Shown piece by piece: positions 50,505 through 57,960 of a DNA stretch of 64,000 bases (position 1 is the stretch's first letter; each line of letters begins with the position of its first letter). The translations under genes were made by a program, and so were the position numbers. Location of the stretch: IMG/VR virus record IMGVR_UViG_3300049617_000088, positions 1 to 64,000 of that record; one strand, given 5' to 3'. This DNA comes from a virus. The notes below the pieces were generated by a model. The model saw only the letters and a list, made by a program, of their open reading frames with translations, ran no database searches and had not been told where the DNA came from.

Positions 50505-50746
50505 GATCTGTACCCCTTCTTATCTCTGCTTCTCCTTCTTAGATAGTCTATCAGAATTACTAATCCGACAAAGCCAAGAACAACACCAACTATCGAGAGA
50601 TAGAAAGCAAAACTAATCCATAACGGACTGAGCACCCACAACCATGACCAATCAATATAGTGAGTTAACTTGAGTCCGATGAAGAGAACAGTAAGCAATC
50701 CCCCAAAACCGATACCAACCGCCGAAGCGTTATTTGAATCAGACAT
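50498..50746 (-). CDS. Membrane protein, 82 aa
   Basis: Two to three hydrophobic segments (GGLLTVLFIGLKL, AFYLSIVGVVLGFVGLVIL) and a basic tail. Unknown. Overlaps the isochorismatase gene start by one base. Confidence 0.55.
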   Translation of the reverse strand: MSDSNNASAVGIGFGGLLTVLFIGLKLTHYIDWSWLWVLSPLWISFAFYLSIVGVVLGFVGLVILIDYLRRRSRDKKGYRSW

Positions 50747-51201
50747 TATTTATTCCTTAGAATTTTAATATTGGGAATCTTTTTAATTTTCGCAAGTCCG
50801 TTCTTATGAGAACCGTTAGAGCTACAAGCATCTGCGATTACTTCAATCTTAGCTTGAGGAAGTTTCTCTCGTAAACCTTGCACCGTCTCGAACACACAAT
50901 AGTCGGTATTAACTCCAACCACTTTGAGATGACTCTTATTGAAACGACGCTTATGAAGCTGATCAAATACATTAGCCGAACCATCATTGCGGCTCTTGGT
51001 AACGCGACTGGCTCGCTTATTCTTTCTGGTCAAATAAGTTAGTTCTGGTTTAGTAGAACCATAACCATCGAACTCTACATAGAGAATCCCAGCCCCATTT
51101 TTCATGGCTTGTCGAAGCTCTCGTTGAACACTTCTCTGTACCGAAAGCTTGTTCGAAGCACTAAAAAACGACTGCATATCCACTACGACTAGTGTATACA
51201 T
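50746..51201 (-). CDS. Isochorismatase-fold cysteine hydrolase
   Basis: YTLVVVDMQ with the catalytic Asp, then GVNTDYCVFETVQGLRE with the nucleophilic Cys after the usual strand. Family members include nicotinamidases, which feed NAD synthesis. 151 residues, shorter than nicotinamidase (about 210), so substrate is open. Confidence 0.8.
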   Translation of the reverse strand: MYTLVVVDMQSFFSASNKLSVQRSVQRELRQAMKNGAGILYVEFDGYGSTKPELTYLTRKNKRASRVTKSRNDGSANVFDQLHKRRFNKSHLKVVGVNTDYCVFETVQGLREKLPQAKIEVIADACSSNGSHKNGLAKIKKIPNIKILRNK

Positions 51202-51219
51202 TATTGTAATCCTTGTTAT

Positions 51220-51324
51220 TTAATTGAAGAATAAACCGGCTAAAAATAGAGGAACTATTAACATTCCGTAAGCACAACCAATTAAACACCACCAAAGAAT
51301 CTTCTCTGGTAATGGATCTTCCAT
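51220..51324 (-). CDS. Membrane peptide, 34 aa
   Basis: MEDPLPEKILWWCLIG plus a hydrophobic stretch (AYGMLIVPLFLAGLFFN). Unknown. Confidence 0.45.
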   Translation of the reverse strand: MEDPLPEKILWWCLIGCAYGMLIVPLFLAGLFFN

Positions 51325-51325
51325 C

Positions 51326-51649
51326 TTATGCTACCGTTGGTGGATTAACGATATCAAGAATATCTTTAGGAGATCCGCGCATTAACCGACCAGCTCTGGT
51401 TCTAGCATTGGGAGACGCATCTAGGTGCTCAACTAACTTATCGAAACGACCGTTATCCAGGTGAAGACCATGTTGACGATCAATCTCTGCGGCAAGAGCG
51501 TAGCTAGTTGGTTCCATATCATCCTCTTCGTAGAAATCATCTTCTAGATAATCGTTATCTTTTTTATCGGACTTCATCTTGCCCGCTTTGCGCGCCATTG
51601 CTGGAACGGCAAAGGGATTCCTAAAAGGTTCTGTGGTTTTCTTTTTCAT
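51326..51649 (-). CDS. Hypothetical charged protein, 107 aa
   Basis: Basic N-terminus, acidic middle (YLEDDFYEEDDME), then a helical C-terminal domain (HGLHLDNGRFDKLVEHL). Unrecognised. Confidence 0.6.
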   Translation of the reverse strand: MKKKTTEPFRNPFAVPAMARKAGKMKSDKKDNDYLEDDFYEEDDMEPTSYALAAEIDRQHGLHLDNGRFDKLVEHLDASPNARTRAGRLMRGSPKDILDIVNPPTVA

Positions 51650-51664
51650 GACAGATCATCTTGG

Positions 51665-51748
51665 TACAGGTAGAGGGACTCGAACCCCCACTCTATTTCT
51701 AGAAATTGCTCTTAAGGCAATCGCGGCTGCCGATTTCGCCATACCTGC
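51665..51748 (-). tRNA. tRNA-Leu (UAA), second copy
   Basis: The acceptor GCAGGTA/TACCTGT pairs with one wobble, the T-arm contains TTCGAGT, the anticodon arm ATTGC-CTTAAGA-GCAAT gives UAA, and a long variable arm is present. CCA is encoded. Confidence 0.9.
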
Positions 51749-51764
51749 ATGTATTTAGTACTGG

Positions 51765-51849
51765 TTGGGGATGTTGGATTCGAACCAACGATGCTGTTAA
51801 GCGGGAGATTCAAAGTCTCCTGGGTTAAACCGGGCTGCCCCAATCCCCA
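51765..51849 (-). tRNA. tRNA-Gln (UUG)
   Basis: The acceptor TGGGGAT/ATCCCCA starts with U1-A72, as in Gln tRNAs. The T-arm GTTGG-TTCGAAT-CCAAC and the anticodon arm GGAGA-CTTTGAA-TCTCC give UUG. A 14-nt variable region is unusually long for Gln. CCA is encoded. Confidence 0.82.
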
Positions 51850-51864
51850 ATACAATGCTGTATA

Positions 51865-52365
51865 TTATATCTTGTCTTGCCTATGTTTATTCTTTCCTGC
51901 AAAATTTTCAGTTTGTGAATGACAATGTGGACAAAGTACTCTAAGATTTTTTAGTCTGTTGTCGTCGCTTATTCCGTTGATATGGTCCAATTGTAAAGAC
52001 AAGGGTTTATTATTCCACACCGGAAGTTGACCACAAATGGTACATTCATTTTTAAGAATACCTTCTTTTAGAAGCCTTATCTTTAGATGGTTTCTATTGA
52101 AAGTTGAGTGTTCAACAAGAACATCCTCCAATGGAATCTTTTTGGCATTAGGAAACTTTCTATTCTTATTTGAAGAAACTCCTAATTTAATGTTGGAATA
52201 ATTAATTGAATCTTCATCTAATCTTTTTTTGAGGGTACGATAATTATGACCTTTATTCTGTAAAGAAAAATGTAATAATATTTCACTGATAGAGTTAGAT
52301 TCTAATACAATCTTGGACAATTGTTCTTTATCAATTTTCCAAATTAAACTAGTTCGTTTTTTCAT
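51865..52365 (-). CDS. HNH homing endonuclease-like protein
   Basis: Paralogue of 41510-42001: HTH at the start (ISEILLHFSLQNKGHNYR), then ECTICGQL, LQLDHINGISDD and VLCPHCHSQTENFAG. It ends 15 bp from tRNA-Gln. A 9-bp hairpin sits directly on its start codon. Confidence 0.87.
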   Translation of the reverse strand: MKKRTSLIWKIDKEQLSKIVLESNSISEILLHFSLQNKGHNYRTLKKRLDEDSINYSNIKLGVSSNKNRKFPNAKKIPLEDVLVEHSTFNRNHLKIRLLKEGILKNECTICGQLPVWNNKPLSLQLDHINGISDDNRLKNLRVLCPHCHSQTENFAGKNKHRQDKI

Positions 52366-52406
52366 AAAGAGAGGTTTCCGGGTAGCGGATACTGCGTCCT
52401 CTCTTT
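52366..52406 (-). promoter_or_regulatory. Hairpin at the start of an HNH gene
   Basis: On the minus strand AAAGAGAGG (52398-52406) pairs with CCTCTCTTT (52366-52374), directly before the ATG. The purine-rich strand resembles a ribosome site and is buried in the stem. Could hold back translation of the endonuclease. Confidence 0.45.
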
Positions 52407-52428
52407 ATATATCAACCTATTACTAGGT

Positions 52429-52623
52429 TTACTGTCTAGATCGCAGTAGCAGATGCCTCATTAAACAGGCAGTACAGCGCGCTTGATGTCCATTTTCCTT
52501 ATCTTTTTTATTCACCATCACCGAGATGTTGCAATCAGGTTCACAACATACATCCATGGTAAGATTGGGATCAACCTTTTCCATACGAATGGTGGGCTTA
52601 GCTTCGTTTCTTCCGGTACTCAT
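52429..52623 (-). CDS. Hypothetical protein with one zinc-like site, 64 aa
   Basis: CCEPDCN and RCTACLMRH. Small basic protein, unknown function. Confidence 0.5.
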   Translation of the reverse strand: MSTGRNEAKPTIRMEKVDPNLTMDVCCEPDCNISVMVNKKDKENGHQARCTACLMRHLLLRSRQ

Positions 52624-52629
52624 TTAATT

Positions 52630-52827
52630 TTAGACTCCATATTGTTCTAAGAATACGGGCTTCTTAGGTACCCTAATGTACTTATTATCCGAGGCTTTAA
52701 GATGTAATTTGCAAGCCCACGTTTCGGCTTGATCATACTGAACATCAGTCCAAGTAGACACTACCTCTTCAGTGACAACAACTGAAACCAAAGAAAGAAT
52801 ATCTACGAGGACTGAATTATCTCTCAT
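52630..52827 (-). CDS. Hypothetical protein, 65 aa
   Basis: Mixed beta/helix, no motif. In the same string as neighbours. Confidence 0.5.
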   Translation of the reverse strand: MRDNSVLVDILSLVSVVVTEEVVSTWTDVQYDQAETWACKLHLKASDNKYIRVPKKPVFLEQYGV

Positions 52828-52833
52828 GGTTTA

Positions 52834-53217
52834 TTACTTCGCCAGCTCTTGAAGCTTATCAAAGCTCTCGCCCGACAAAGCCTGCTCAACAGCCTTCTCC
52901 AGCTTAGCCAGAGCTTCCTCAGCCTTGCTCTTCTTATCCCAAGCATCCTTACTGAAGGTCTCATTCTTGGTGCCATCACCAGAAATGCTGACCTGATCAG
53001 GACGCATCTTTTTCAGCTCGTTACGAGCATCTGTCAGCTTAGTCAAGCCCTTATCCAAAAGGTCAACTCGACTAGCCAGCTTGCGTTCTACTAGCGTTTG
53101 AGTAAGTCGAGCACGAGCCGTATCGGTTGAGTTCTTGAGGGTCTCAGCCACGCTAGCCAACAGGTCAGTGGCAACGCTCTGCTTAGAACCGTTATTCGTT
53201 GAATCGTTTTGCGACAT
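52834..53217 (-). CDS. Coiled-coil protein, 127 aa
   Basis: Almost all helix, Lys/Glu-rich with heptad-like pattern (LLDKGLTKLTDARNELKK). Unknown. Confidence 0.6.
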   Translation of the reverse strand: MSQNDSTNNGSKQSVATDLLASVAETLKNSTDTARARLTQTLVERKLASRVDLLDKGLTKLTDARNELKKMRPDQVSISGDGTKNETFSKDAWDKKSKAEEALAKLEKAVEQALSGESFDKLQELAK

Positions 53218-53509
53218 AATAATTTCTCCTGGCTTCCTTGATTTTAGTGTTTAGTGAATGTAGTTTACCGTAATAATCGTCATTAGACATAGTTAAGTTG
53301 CAGTCCCAAAATCTTTTACGAAAATGATGTCTTGTCATTTTAAGCGCGACATAATATCGTAGTCGATCTCCGACTGAAGAAAGTTCTATTCGATCCAATT
53401 TATCCAGCAAAAGAAAAAGAACGTCGAGGCTTCTTTCATTTGCCTGACGCTCTACTTCTGCTTCTAAAGATTCTAGGTTGGAATTATTACCAGACCATTC
53501 GACATCCAT
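53192..53509 (-). CDS. Hypothetical protein, 105 aa
   Basis: Helical and Arg-rich (YYVALKMTRHHFRKRFWD). Overlaps neighbours by 26 and 23 nt. Confidence 0.5.
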   Translation of the reverse strand: MDVEWSGNNSNLESLEAEVERQANERSLDVLFLLLDKLDRIELSSVGDRLRYYVALKMTRHHFRKRFWDCNLTMSNDDYYGKLHSLNTKIKEARRNYYVAKRFNE

Positions 53510-53978
53510 AGCAAATAAAATCCTTTCCTATAGGCGTTTCCGCATAAGGATATAATTCGTTACATTTAGTGCAAGTACAACCATTAGAAGAAGAATCTTT
53601 TTTCATTTCTACTGGTGTCGCGGGATCAGGACACCATCCGTTAAATGAAGTGGATATCCAAGTGATAGGTTGGTTAAGTTGAATTACATAGCCTGTACTA
53701 GAACCACCACCTCCGCCACCTGAACCAGTTGGTCCTGTGGAACCATTAGCACCTGTTCCATTGATAGGAACATAATTACTTCCAGTTACCCCAGAAACAG
53801 AAGTTATAACTGAGTAACCATCAATTCCTACTATGCCGTTAGAAGGAATAGGGTCAGTATTAGCGCTGGCAACTGTTTGTCTTGCTGTTTGCTTGGCACT
53901 AATTTCTGCTAATTCGTCATATAGTTTGGCGATTTCTGTTACAGATGTTTCATAAAAATCTACGGTGGTACAAGGCAT
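53487..53978 (-). CDS. Hypothetical protein with Gly-rich middle and zinc-like end, 163 aa
   Basis: Short helix, then a Gly/Ser/Thr-rich collagen-like stretch (GSTGPTGSGGGGGGSS) and a C-terminal Cys region (CTCTKCNEL, FICYGCRM). Could be a tail-associated or surface protein; not determined. Confidence 0.6.
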   Translation of the reverse strand: MPCTTVDFYETSVTEIAKLYDELAEISAKQTARQTVASANTDPIPSNGIVGIDGYSVITSVSGVTGSNYVPINGTGANGSTGPTGSGGGGGGSSTGYVIQLNQPITWISTSFNGWCPDPATPVEMKKDSSSNGCTCTKCNELYPYAETPIGKDFICYGCRMVW

Positions 53979-53987
53979 AACAACTCC

Positions 53988-54017
53988 TATAGGTGGACAC
54001 GTTTATATCCACCTATA
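53988..54017 (-). other. Strong hairpin before the 53978 gene
   Basis: TATAGGTGGA pairs with TCCACCTATA (10 bp, 10-nt loop). It sits between two genes, just upstream of the AGGAG site of the next one. Could be a terminator-like or regulatory stem. Confidence 0.45.
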
Positions 54018-54042
54018 TGTCAGGTCTTGAATTTATTTTAAT

Positions 54043-54264
54043 TCAATCTTCGTCATCCTCTTCATCTTCAAGGGGCTCGAAATCGGGATCAACATCTAGA
54101 TCCTCCTCATCATCGCCACCTTCAAAGTCAACCAATTCGCCATCAGCATCTTCATCTTCCATCAGGTTAGTGTAGATAACTACTTGACCATGATCATCAG
54201 TAACAATTTGAAAACCTACTGGTAGAATTTGTTCCAGCGCTTCTTCTAACTCTTCAAGATTCAT
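54043..54264 (-). CDS. Very acidic protein, 73 aa
   Basis: Over a third Asp/Glu, the end EPLEDEEDDED. DNA mimicry or binding to a basic partner is possible but unproven. Confidence 0.6.
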   Translation of the reverse strand: MNLEELEEALEQILPVGFQIVTDDHGQVVIYTNLMEDEDADGELVDFEGGDDEEDLDVDPDFEPLEDEEDDED

Positions 54265-54315
54265 TTAACTATCTCCTTCCTTTGGGTGAATAAATTATTG
54301 TTCATCACACAATTA

Positions 54316-54377
54316 GGGCTACGCCAGGTTGTGAACCTGCTTGTCTCTTATGAGACAAGATGCACATATACGCAGCC
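54316..54377 (-). tRNA. tRNA-like gene without D-arm, possible Met (CAU)
   Basis: Minus strand: acceptor GGCTGCG/CGTAGCC (one wobble), T-arm CAGG-TTCACAA-CCTG, and a strong central stem TTGTC/GACAA around TCATAAGA, containing CAU. Only 62 nt, with no D-arm and almost no variable loop. No CCA. Similar to reduced mitochondrial tRNAs, or a decayed gene. Confidence 0.4.
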
Positions 54378-54394
54378 TTTTAGATTGCCTAGAA

Positions 54395-54793
54395 TTAGGC
54401 AGTCTTGCTGGGACGAGCCGGAATCGACTGACCCGGAGTTGCAAGGCGGAGAACACCACCACCCTTGCCCTTGCCGATATCCAAACGACCACGGCACGCC
54501 TTGGTCTCAGGATCACGATCCGCCTGACCAACGATATACGCATGAATGCGCTTCGTCAGTGCGCCATGCTGCGCAGGAGCAACACCCAGGCTCGAAACCG
54601 CAGCCGACACCAATGCAGGCATCGGAAGACGATCACTGGGGAACTGATCAAAAACAGCCTCAACAGCCGTCTCAATCGTCTCCACCGGGGTCTCATTCTC
54701 CACCTTCCAATCGGCAAGAGCAGCTCGGTAAGCCGCAGCCGAAAGATCCAAATCCGCCGAACCATCACTACCCAAACGTGTAAACTTATCCAT
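54395..54793 (-). CDS. Winged-helix-like protein with KGKGGG motif
   Basis: Start at 54793 with AAAGGAG. LDIGKGKGGGVLRLA near the C-terminus matches the wing motif of the 22154 and 54912 proteins. 132 residues, GC-richer than neighbours. Confidence 0.6.
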   Translation of the reverse strand: MDKFTRLGSDGSADLDLSAAAYRAALADWKVENETPVETIETAVEAVFDQFPSDRLPMPALVSAAVSSLGVAPAQHGALTKRIHAYIVGQADRDPETKACRGRLDIGKGKGGGVLRLATPGQSIPARPSKTA

Positions 54794-54911
54794 TGTGAAA
54801 TTCTCCTTTGGTTTTAACCAAAATTTAAAACGTAACATTAACGTGACAATACCCAATCTAGATTATTCTGGCTTGGATACTTTTGATCTAGATTATTCTA
54901 GATGCAAACTT

Positions 54912-55217
54912 TTACTGACCATCAACCGCATCATCGGGAGGCGGCGCAGGAATGGTAGTTGGCTCCGCAACAGGAGCAACTTTGAAGATGCCACCATGAG
55001 CACCTTTCCGAACATCGACATTCGGATAACCATCGAAAAGAAACTTGAGAGTCGGATACAACTGGGGACCTGTCATTCCGTATTCCTTGGCAATATCACC
55101 TGCCAACTTGGTCGCCGGAATCTTCTCCCCAGGCTTAATAGCCTCGATCCGCTCAGAAGCCTTCTCAAAGATGATACGAATTTTGGCAAGACTATTTTCA
55201 ATATGAGCTGAATTCAT
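54912..55217 (-). CDS. Winged-helix-like protein with GAHGGI motif
   Basis: 101 residues with helices (ITAKEYGMTGPQLYPTLKFL type) and VDVRKGAHGGIFKVAP. Member of the same small family as 22154-22558 and 54395-54793. The 16-bp element lies about 77 bp upstream. Confidence 0.65.
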   Translation of the reverse strand: MNSAHIENSLAKIRIIFEKASERIEAIKPGEKIPATKLAGDIAKEYGMTGPQLYPTLKFLFDGYPNVDVRKGAHGGIFKVAPVAEPTTIPAPPPDDAVDGQ

Positions 55218-55293
55218 TGATATGTAATTCCTTTTTAGAAAGGTTGAAGAAATGAGACTGTATTGGCTACGGGCGCCTCATCTATAGGCGCCC

Positions 55294-55309
55294 TCCGTTT
55301 TACGATGGG
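55294..55309 (-). promoter_or_regulatory. Conserved 16-bp upstream element, copy 5
   Basis: The minus strand reads TACCCATCGTAAAACG. Nine bases downstream is TATAGA, inside a GC hairpin (GGGCGCC/GGCGCCC). Confidence 0.55.
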
Positions 55310-55336
55310 TAGTGTAATCACCCGTTCACGATTCAA

Positions 55337-55651
55337 TTACCAGCTACGGTAACGAAGCCAAAGCTTGGCGCCCTTAACTGCACGCGAAGGAGCAGTTTTA
55401 GACTTGGCAAGACTATACATAACTGCTTCCGAAATGTCATACATGGAAGCAAACTCTGGCAGAAGAACCGTAATCGGCTTTTCCACCAAACGAGACAGCG
55501 CCACCAAACGACCTTCTCTACGGTCAAACTTATCTAGTGGATTGAGAACAGACAACTGATACTCAGCCGTGTTCTTCTGACGGTTAACGGTAATTGCCAA
55601 CGTGCCCACAGGACGATAGTTGGCGTCACGAAGATACATAATTCTAGTCAT
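55337..55651 (-). CDS. Hypothetical protein, 104 aa
   Basis: Beta N-terminus (MYLRDANYRPVGTLAITVN), then helix. Unrecognised, but regular codon usage and a clean start. Confidence 0.6.
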   Translation of the reverse strand: MTRIMYLRDANYRPVGTLAITVNRQKNTAEYQLSVLNPLDKFDRREGRLVALSRLVEKPITVLLPEFASMYDISEAVMYSLAKSKTAPSRAVKGAKLWLRYRSW

Positions 55652-55688
55652 TGTAATAACCTAATCTTTCTTTTTGTTTAAATGTTAA

Positions 55689-56180
55689 TTAGCAAACTGC
55701 GGAATGTTCCCATCCTTCATAACCATATTCGTTGTAAGTTCCGGTAACACTTTCAACAAACTCTTTGTCTAACTCTTCAGGCACTGAACCTGGAGTATAA
55801 CTTTGACTAAGGAAAGAAATGCTTGCCGAAAAAGGAACGCCATAATCTTCTGAAAGAGCAACGGCTTCCGATAAATACTTCTTTGCTTTTGCCAGCTTAG
55901 CATTAATCTTTTCAGTAGCTTCGGCAACCGTACTCCTAAACTCTCGTTCTAACTCAGAGTCTCGTGGATCCAAAGTGTCAGTGGAAACAGTTTCGACAGA
56001 ACCGTCGTCCCATTTAACTTCAGCATGAGCTGTCATCTCAGCTTGCTCTTCCTTGGAGAGACCCCAATAACTATTGGTTCGAGCAACTCTAGCGGGGAAG
56101 AATTGGAGAACAACTCCATCCTATAGGTTTCCATCTTCGTCATGAGTCTGAACGAGATCGTTAACTTTACAGTCTTCCAT
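55689..56180 (-). CDS. Protein with in-frame TAG and GWEHSAVC end
   Basis: From ATG 56180: MEDCKVNDLVQTHDEDGNL, TAG (codon 20), DGVVLQFFPARVARTN, then a coiled coil and the C-terminal tag, 163 codons. The layout matches the intact 42599 protein, so the TAG lies within a real domain. Amber readthrough or a nonsense mutation. Without readthrough a start at 56036 would lose the N-terminal domain. Confidence 0.55.
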
Positions 56181-56186
56181 GTTAAT

Positions 56187-56792
56187 TTATTCTTTCAATA
56201 GGGTTAATAGTTTGTTGATGATTACTTCTGTTTGTGCTATTGAGCTTTCGATAGTGCCGGAGGTGTCGATAACATAATCTGCTAGAGCAACCTTTTGTTC
56301 CAGCGCCATCTGAACCTCAATTCTAGCCACCGCCTCGTCCCGCGTCAAGCTATTGCGCGACATTAGGCGCGCAAGCTGCGTATCTCGCGGACATGACACA
56401 ACAATCAGGGGACGATACTTCTCTACATCGCCCATTTCACAGATCAAAGCAGCATCATATCCTACCATACCATGTCCGTCCTGATGATACTTCTGGAATT
56501 GAAGGGCTACTTCCTGCTGAATCAAAGGTAACATAATGCTATTAACTTCATTCAAACGATCTTGATTACCAAAAACTAACTTAGCCAGTTTAGGACGATC
56601 CAACATCCCATCCTGGTTAAGATATTCTTTACCGAAATGATTAATCATTTGGTCAAGACCCTTAGATCCGGGCTCAACTACTTGACGAGCCACAATATCA
56701 GCATCAATCATAGGGATGTTATAACGGCGGAAGGTTTTAGTGACAGTGCTCTTGCCACACGCAATACCGCCAGTTAATCCAAAGGTAATCAT
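56187..56792 (-). CDS. coaE: Dephospho-CoA kinase CoaE
   Basis: Phosphorylates dephospho-CoA to CoA, the last step of the pathway. P-loop GLTGGIACGKST at the N-terminus, DADIVARQVVEPG, and the DAALICEMG and CPRDTQLARLMSRN segments are standard. 201 residues, full length. Pairs with CoaD at 5437-5973. Confidence 0.95.
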   Translation of the reverse strand: MITFGLTGGIACGKSTVTKTFRRYNIPMIDADIVARQVVEPGSKGLDQMINHFGKEYLNQDGMLDRPKLAKLVFGNQDRLNEVNSIMLPLIQQEVALQFQKYHQDGHGMVGYDAALICEMGDVEKYRPLIVVSCPRDTQLARLMSRNSLTRDEAVARIEVQMALEQKVALADYVIDTSGTIESSIAQTEVIINKLLTLLKE

Positions 56793-56793
56793 T

Positions 56794-56994
56794 TTACATT
56801 CCCCAATTACTTTTACATACTTCCAAATCTTTAAAACAGGCTGCGTTCCAATCTTCTACTGACCAGGAAGAATTCTTCGTACTAGAATATGCTTCTAAAC
56901 AATATTGTAAATTCTTCTGACAGATACTAGGAATCCGAGAACCAGTTGTAGCACAAGCGGTGCCAACTAATAATAGAATTAGAAGAGTTTTCAT
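56794..56994 (-). CDS. Small lipoprotein, 66 aa
   Basis: MKTLLILLLVGTACATTG has a lipobox. The mature part has about four cysteines. Size fits an envelope or Rz1-like protein, but no Pro-rich feature is seen. Confidence 0.6.
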   Translation of the reverse strand: MKTLLILLLVGTACATTGSRIPSICQKNLQYCLEAYSSTKNSSWSVEDWNAACFKDLEVCKSNWGM

Positions 56995-56996
56995 TC

Positions 56997-57095
56997 TCAA
57001 TGCCTGCGCCAAATCATAAATACAATTGCTATAATTATAAATATAATTGGCATGATACCATGAGTAATATGGTGATTATCTTTATTGCTATTCAT
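56997..57095 (-). CDS. Membrane peptide, 32 aa
   Basis: MNSNKDNHHITHGIMP followed by a membrane segment (IIFIIIAIVFMIW). AGGAG precedes the ATG. Sits directly before the lipoprotein gene. Confidence 0.5.
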   Translation of the reverse strand: MNSNKDNHHITHGIMPIIFIIIAIVFMIWRRH

Positions 57096-57112
57096 TAAAG
57101 TACTCCTAAAAA

Positions 57113-57192
57113 TTAGGTAGTTTATGGTTCACTACCAACCGGGGCAATCGGTTTTGGACACCGATGCCTCCACCAGCTATCAAGCTTAAACA
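57113..57192 (-). other. Two strong hairpins upstream of a membrane peptide
   Basis: GGTAGT pairs with ACTACC (57120-57140), followed on the minus strand by TAATTTTT. Next to it GGGGC-ATCGGT pairs with ACCGAT-GCCTC around a 7-nt loop. The first may be a terminator; the second is tRNA-hairpin-like but has no tRNA context. Confidence 0.4.
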
Positions 57193-57223
57193 CTTAATAG
57201 CGATGTCTGTCCTGTTTCCCAGG

Positions 57224-57430
57224 TTACTCCGTCATGAGTAAGGATCTTCTTACCACATACTGTCCATTTTTAACAGAGAACCAAACTTGGTCACCAGTAT
57301 TATATTTAATATAAGTATATAAACCATTCACTTCAATGGTATGAACTCCATTTTTATGTTTAGTAATAATGGTTTGATCATAATCCAATGAACCTGGGAC
57401 AATCTCGGCATCCAAATTATTTGTCATAAC
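57224..57430 (-). CDS. Hypothetical protein, 68 aa
   Basis: The start at 57430 is preferred. Beta-rich (GVHTIEVNGLYTYIKYN). Overlaps the lipoprotein gene only by spacing. Confidence 0.5.
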   Translation of the reverse strand, partial: VMTNNLDAEIVPGSLDYDQTIITKHKNGVHTIEVNGLYTYIKYNTGDQVWFSVKNGQYVVRRSLLMTE

Positions 57431-57431
57431 G

Positions 57432-57947
57432 TTAAATCTTTTTAGATACTTGACCAGTAGCACTTAAACACATCGTGCCATTAAGAATTGGAACAACAGT
57501 AGGAATACTTCCACTTAAAGTAAAGGTTAGAGTAACTGCTCCTGAACTGAAATATTGATTCAATACTGCTTCACTAGCTTGCACTGGCAAATTAATGTTA
57601 GATGATTGTTGCTCTGTCGAAGTCAGAGTGAAATCAATCATTGACACACTTGGCAATGTTTGGGTAGAAATTAATACATCAATCTTATTGACCCAAGACA
57701 TATCACCAGTAGTATTATCCAAACTTAATTGAGTTAAATTAATAACTGTTTTGTTATCAACATTATTAATATTGTTTAGAGTACTTGAAATGTTTACGTC
57801 TTGAGTAAAAGTAAAAGAAGGGACTGGACCAGGCGGATCTCCCAGAGAATTTAAAGATCCGCTGTAACAGATAGAAGGTTCATCAACCGAAACTGTTACG
57901 CAACCTGTCATCAAGAGACATGCAGCTAAAGCTAAAAGTTTATTCAT
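57432..57947 (-). CDS. Lipoprotein, 171 aa
   Basis: MNKLLALAACLLMTGCVTV has a lipobox. The mature protein is beta-rich with Ser/Thr and two cysteines. Likely in the host envelope. Confidence 0.65.
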   Translation of the reverse strand: MNKLLALAACLLMTGCVTVSVDEPSICYSGSLNSLGDPPGPVPSFTFTQDVNISSTLNNINNVDNKTVINLTQLSLDNTTGDMSWVNKIDVLISTQTLPSVSMIDFTLTSTEQQSSNINLPVQASEAVLNQYFSSGAVTLTFTLSGSIPTVVPILNGTMCLSATGQVSKKI

Positions 57948-57960
57948 GGTCGTATAATCC

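Noticed and set aside
32335-56180. Genome-wide recoding of TAG as sense
   Set aside because: Genes at 2227, 19429, 27290, 36805 and 63166 end with TAG at plausible places, and no tRNA with anticodon CUA is seen in this window.
57145-57192. Hairpin with TTTGGAC loop resembling a Pro anticodon arm
   Set aside because: No T-arm or acceptor is present; treated as an intergenic hairpin.
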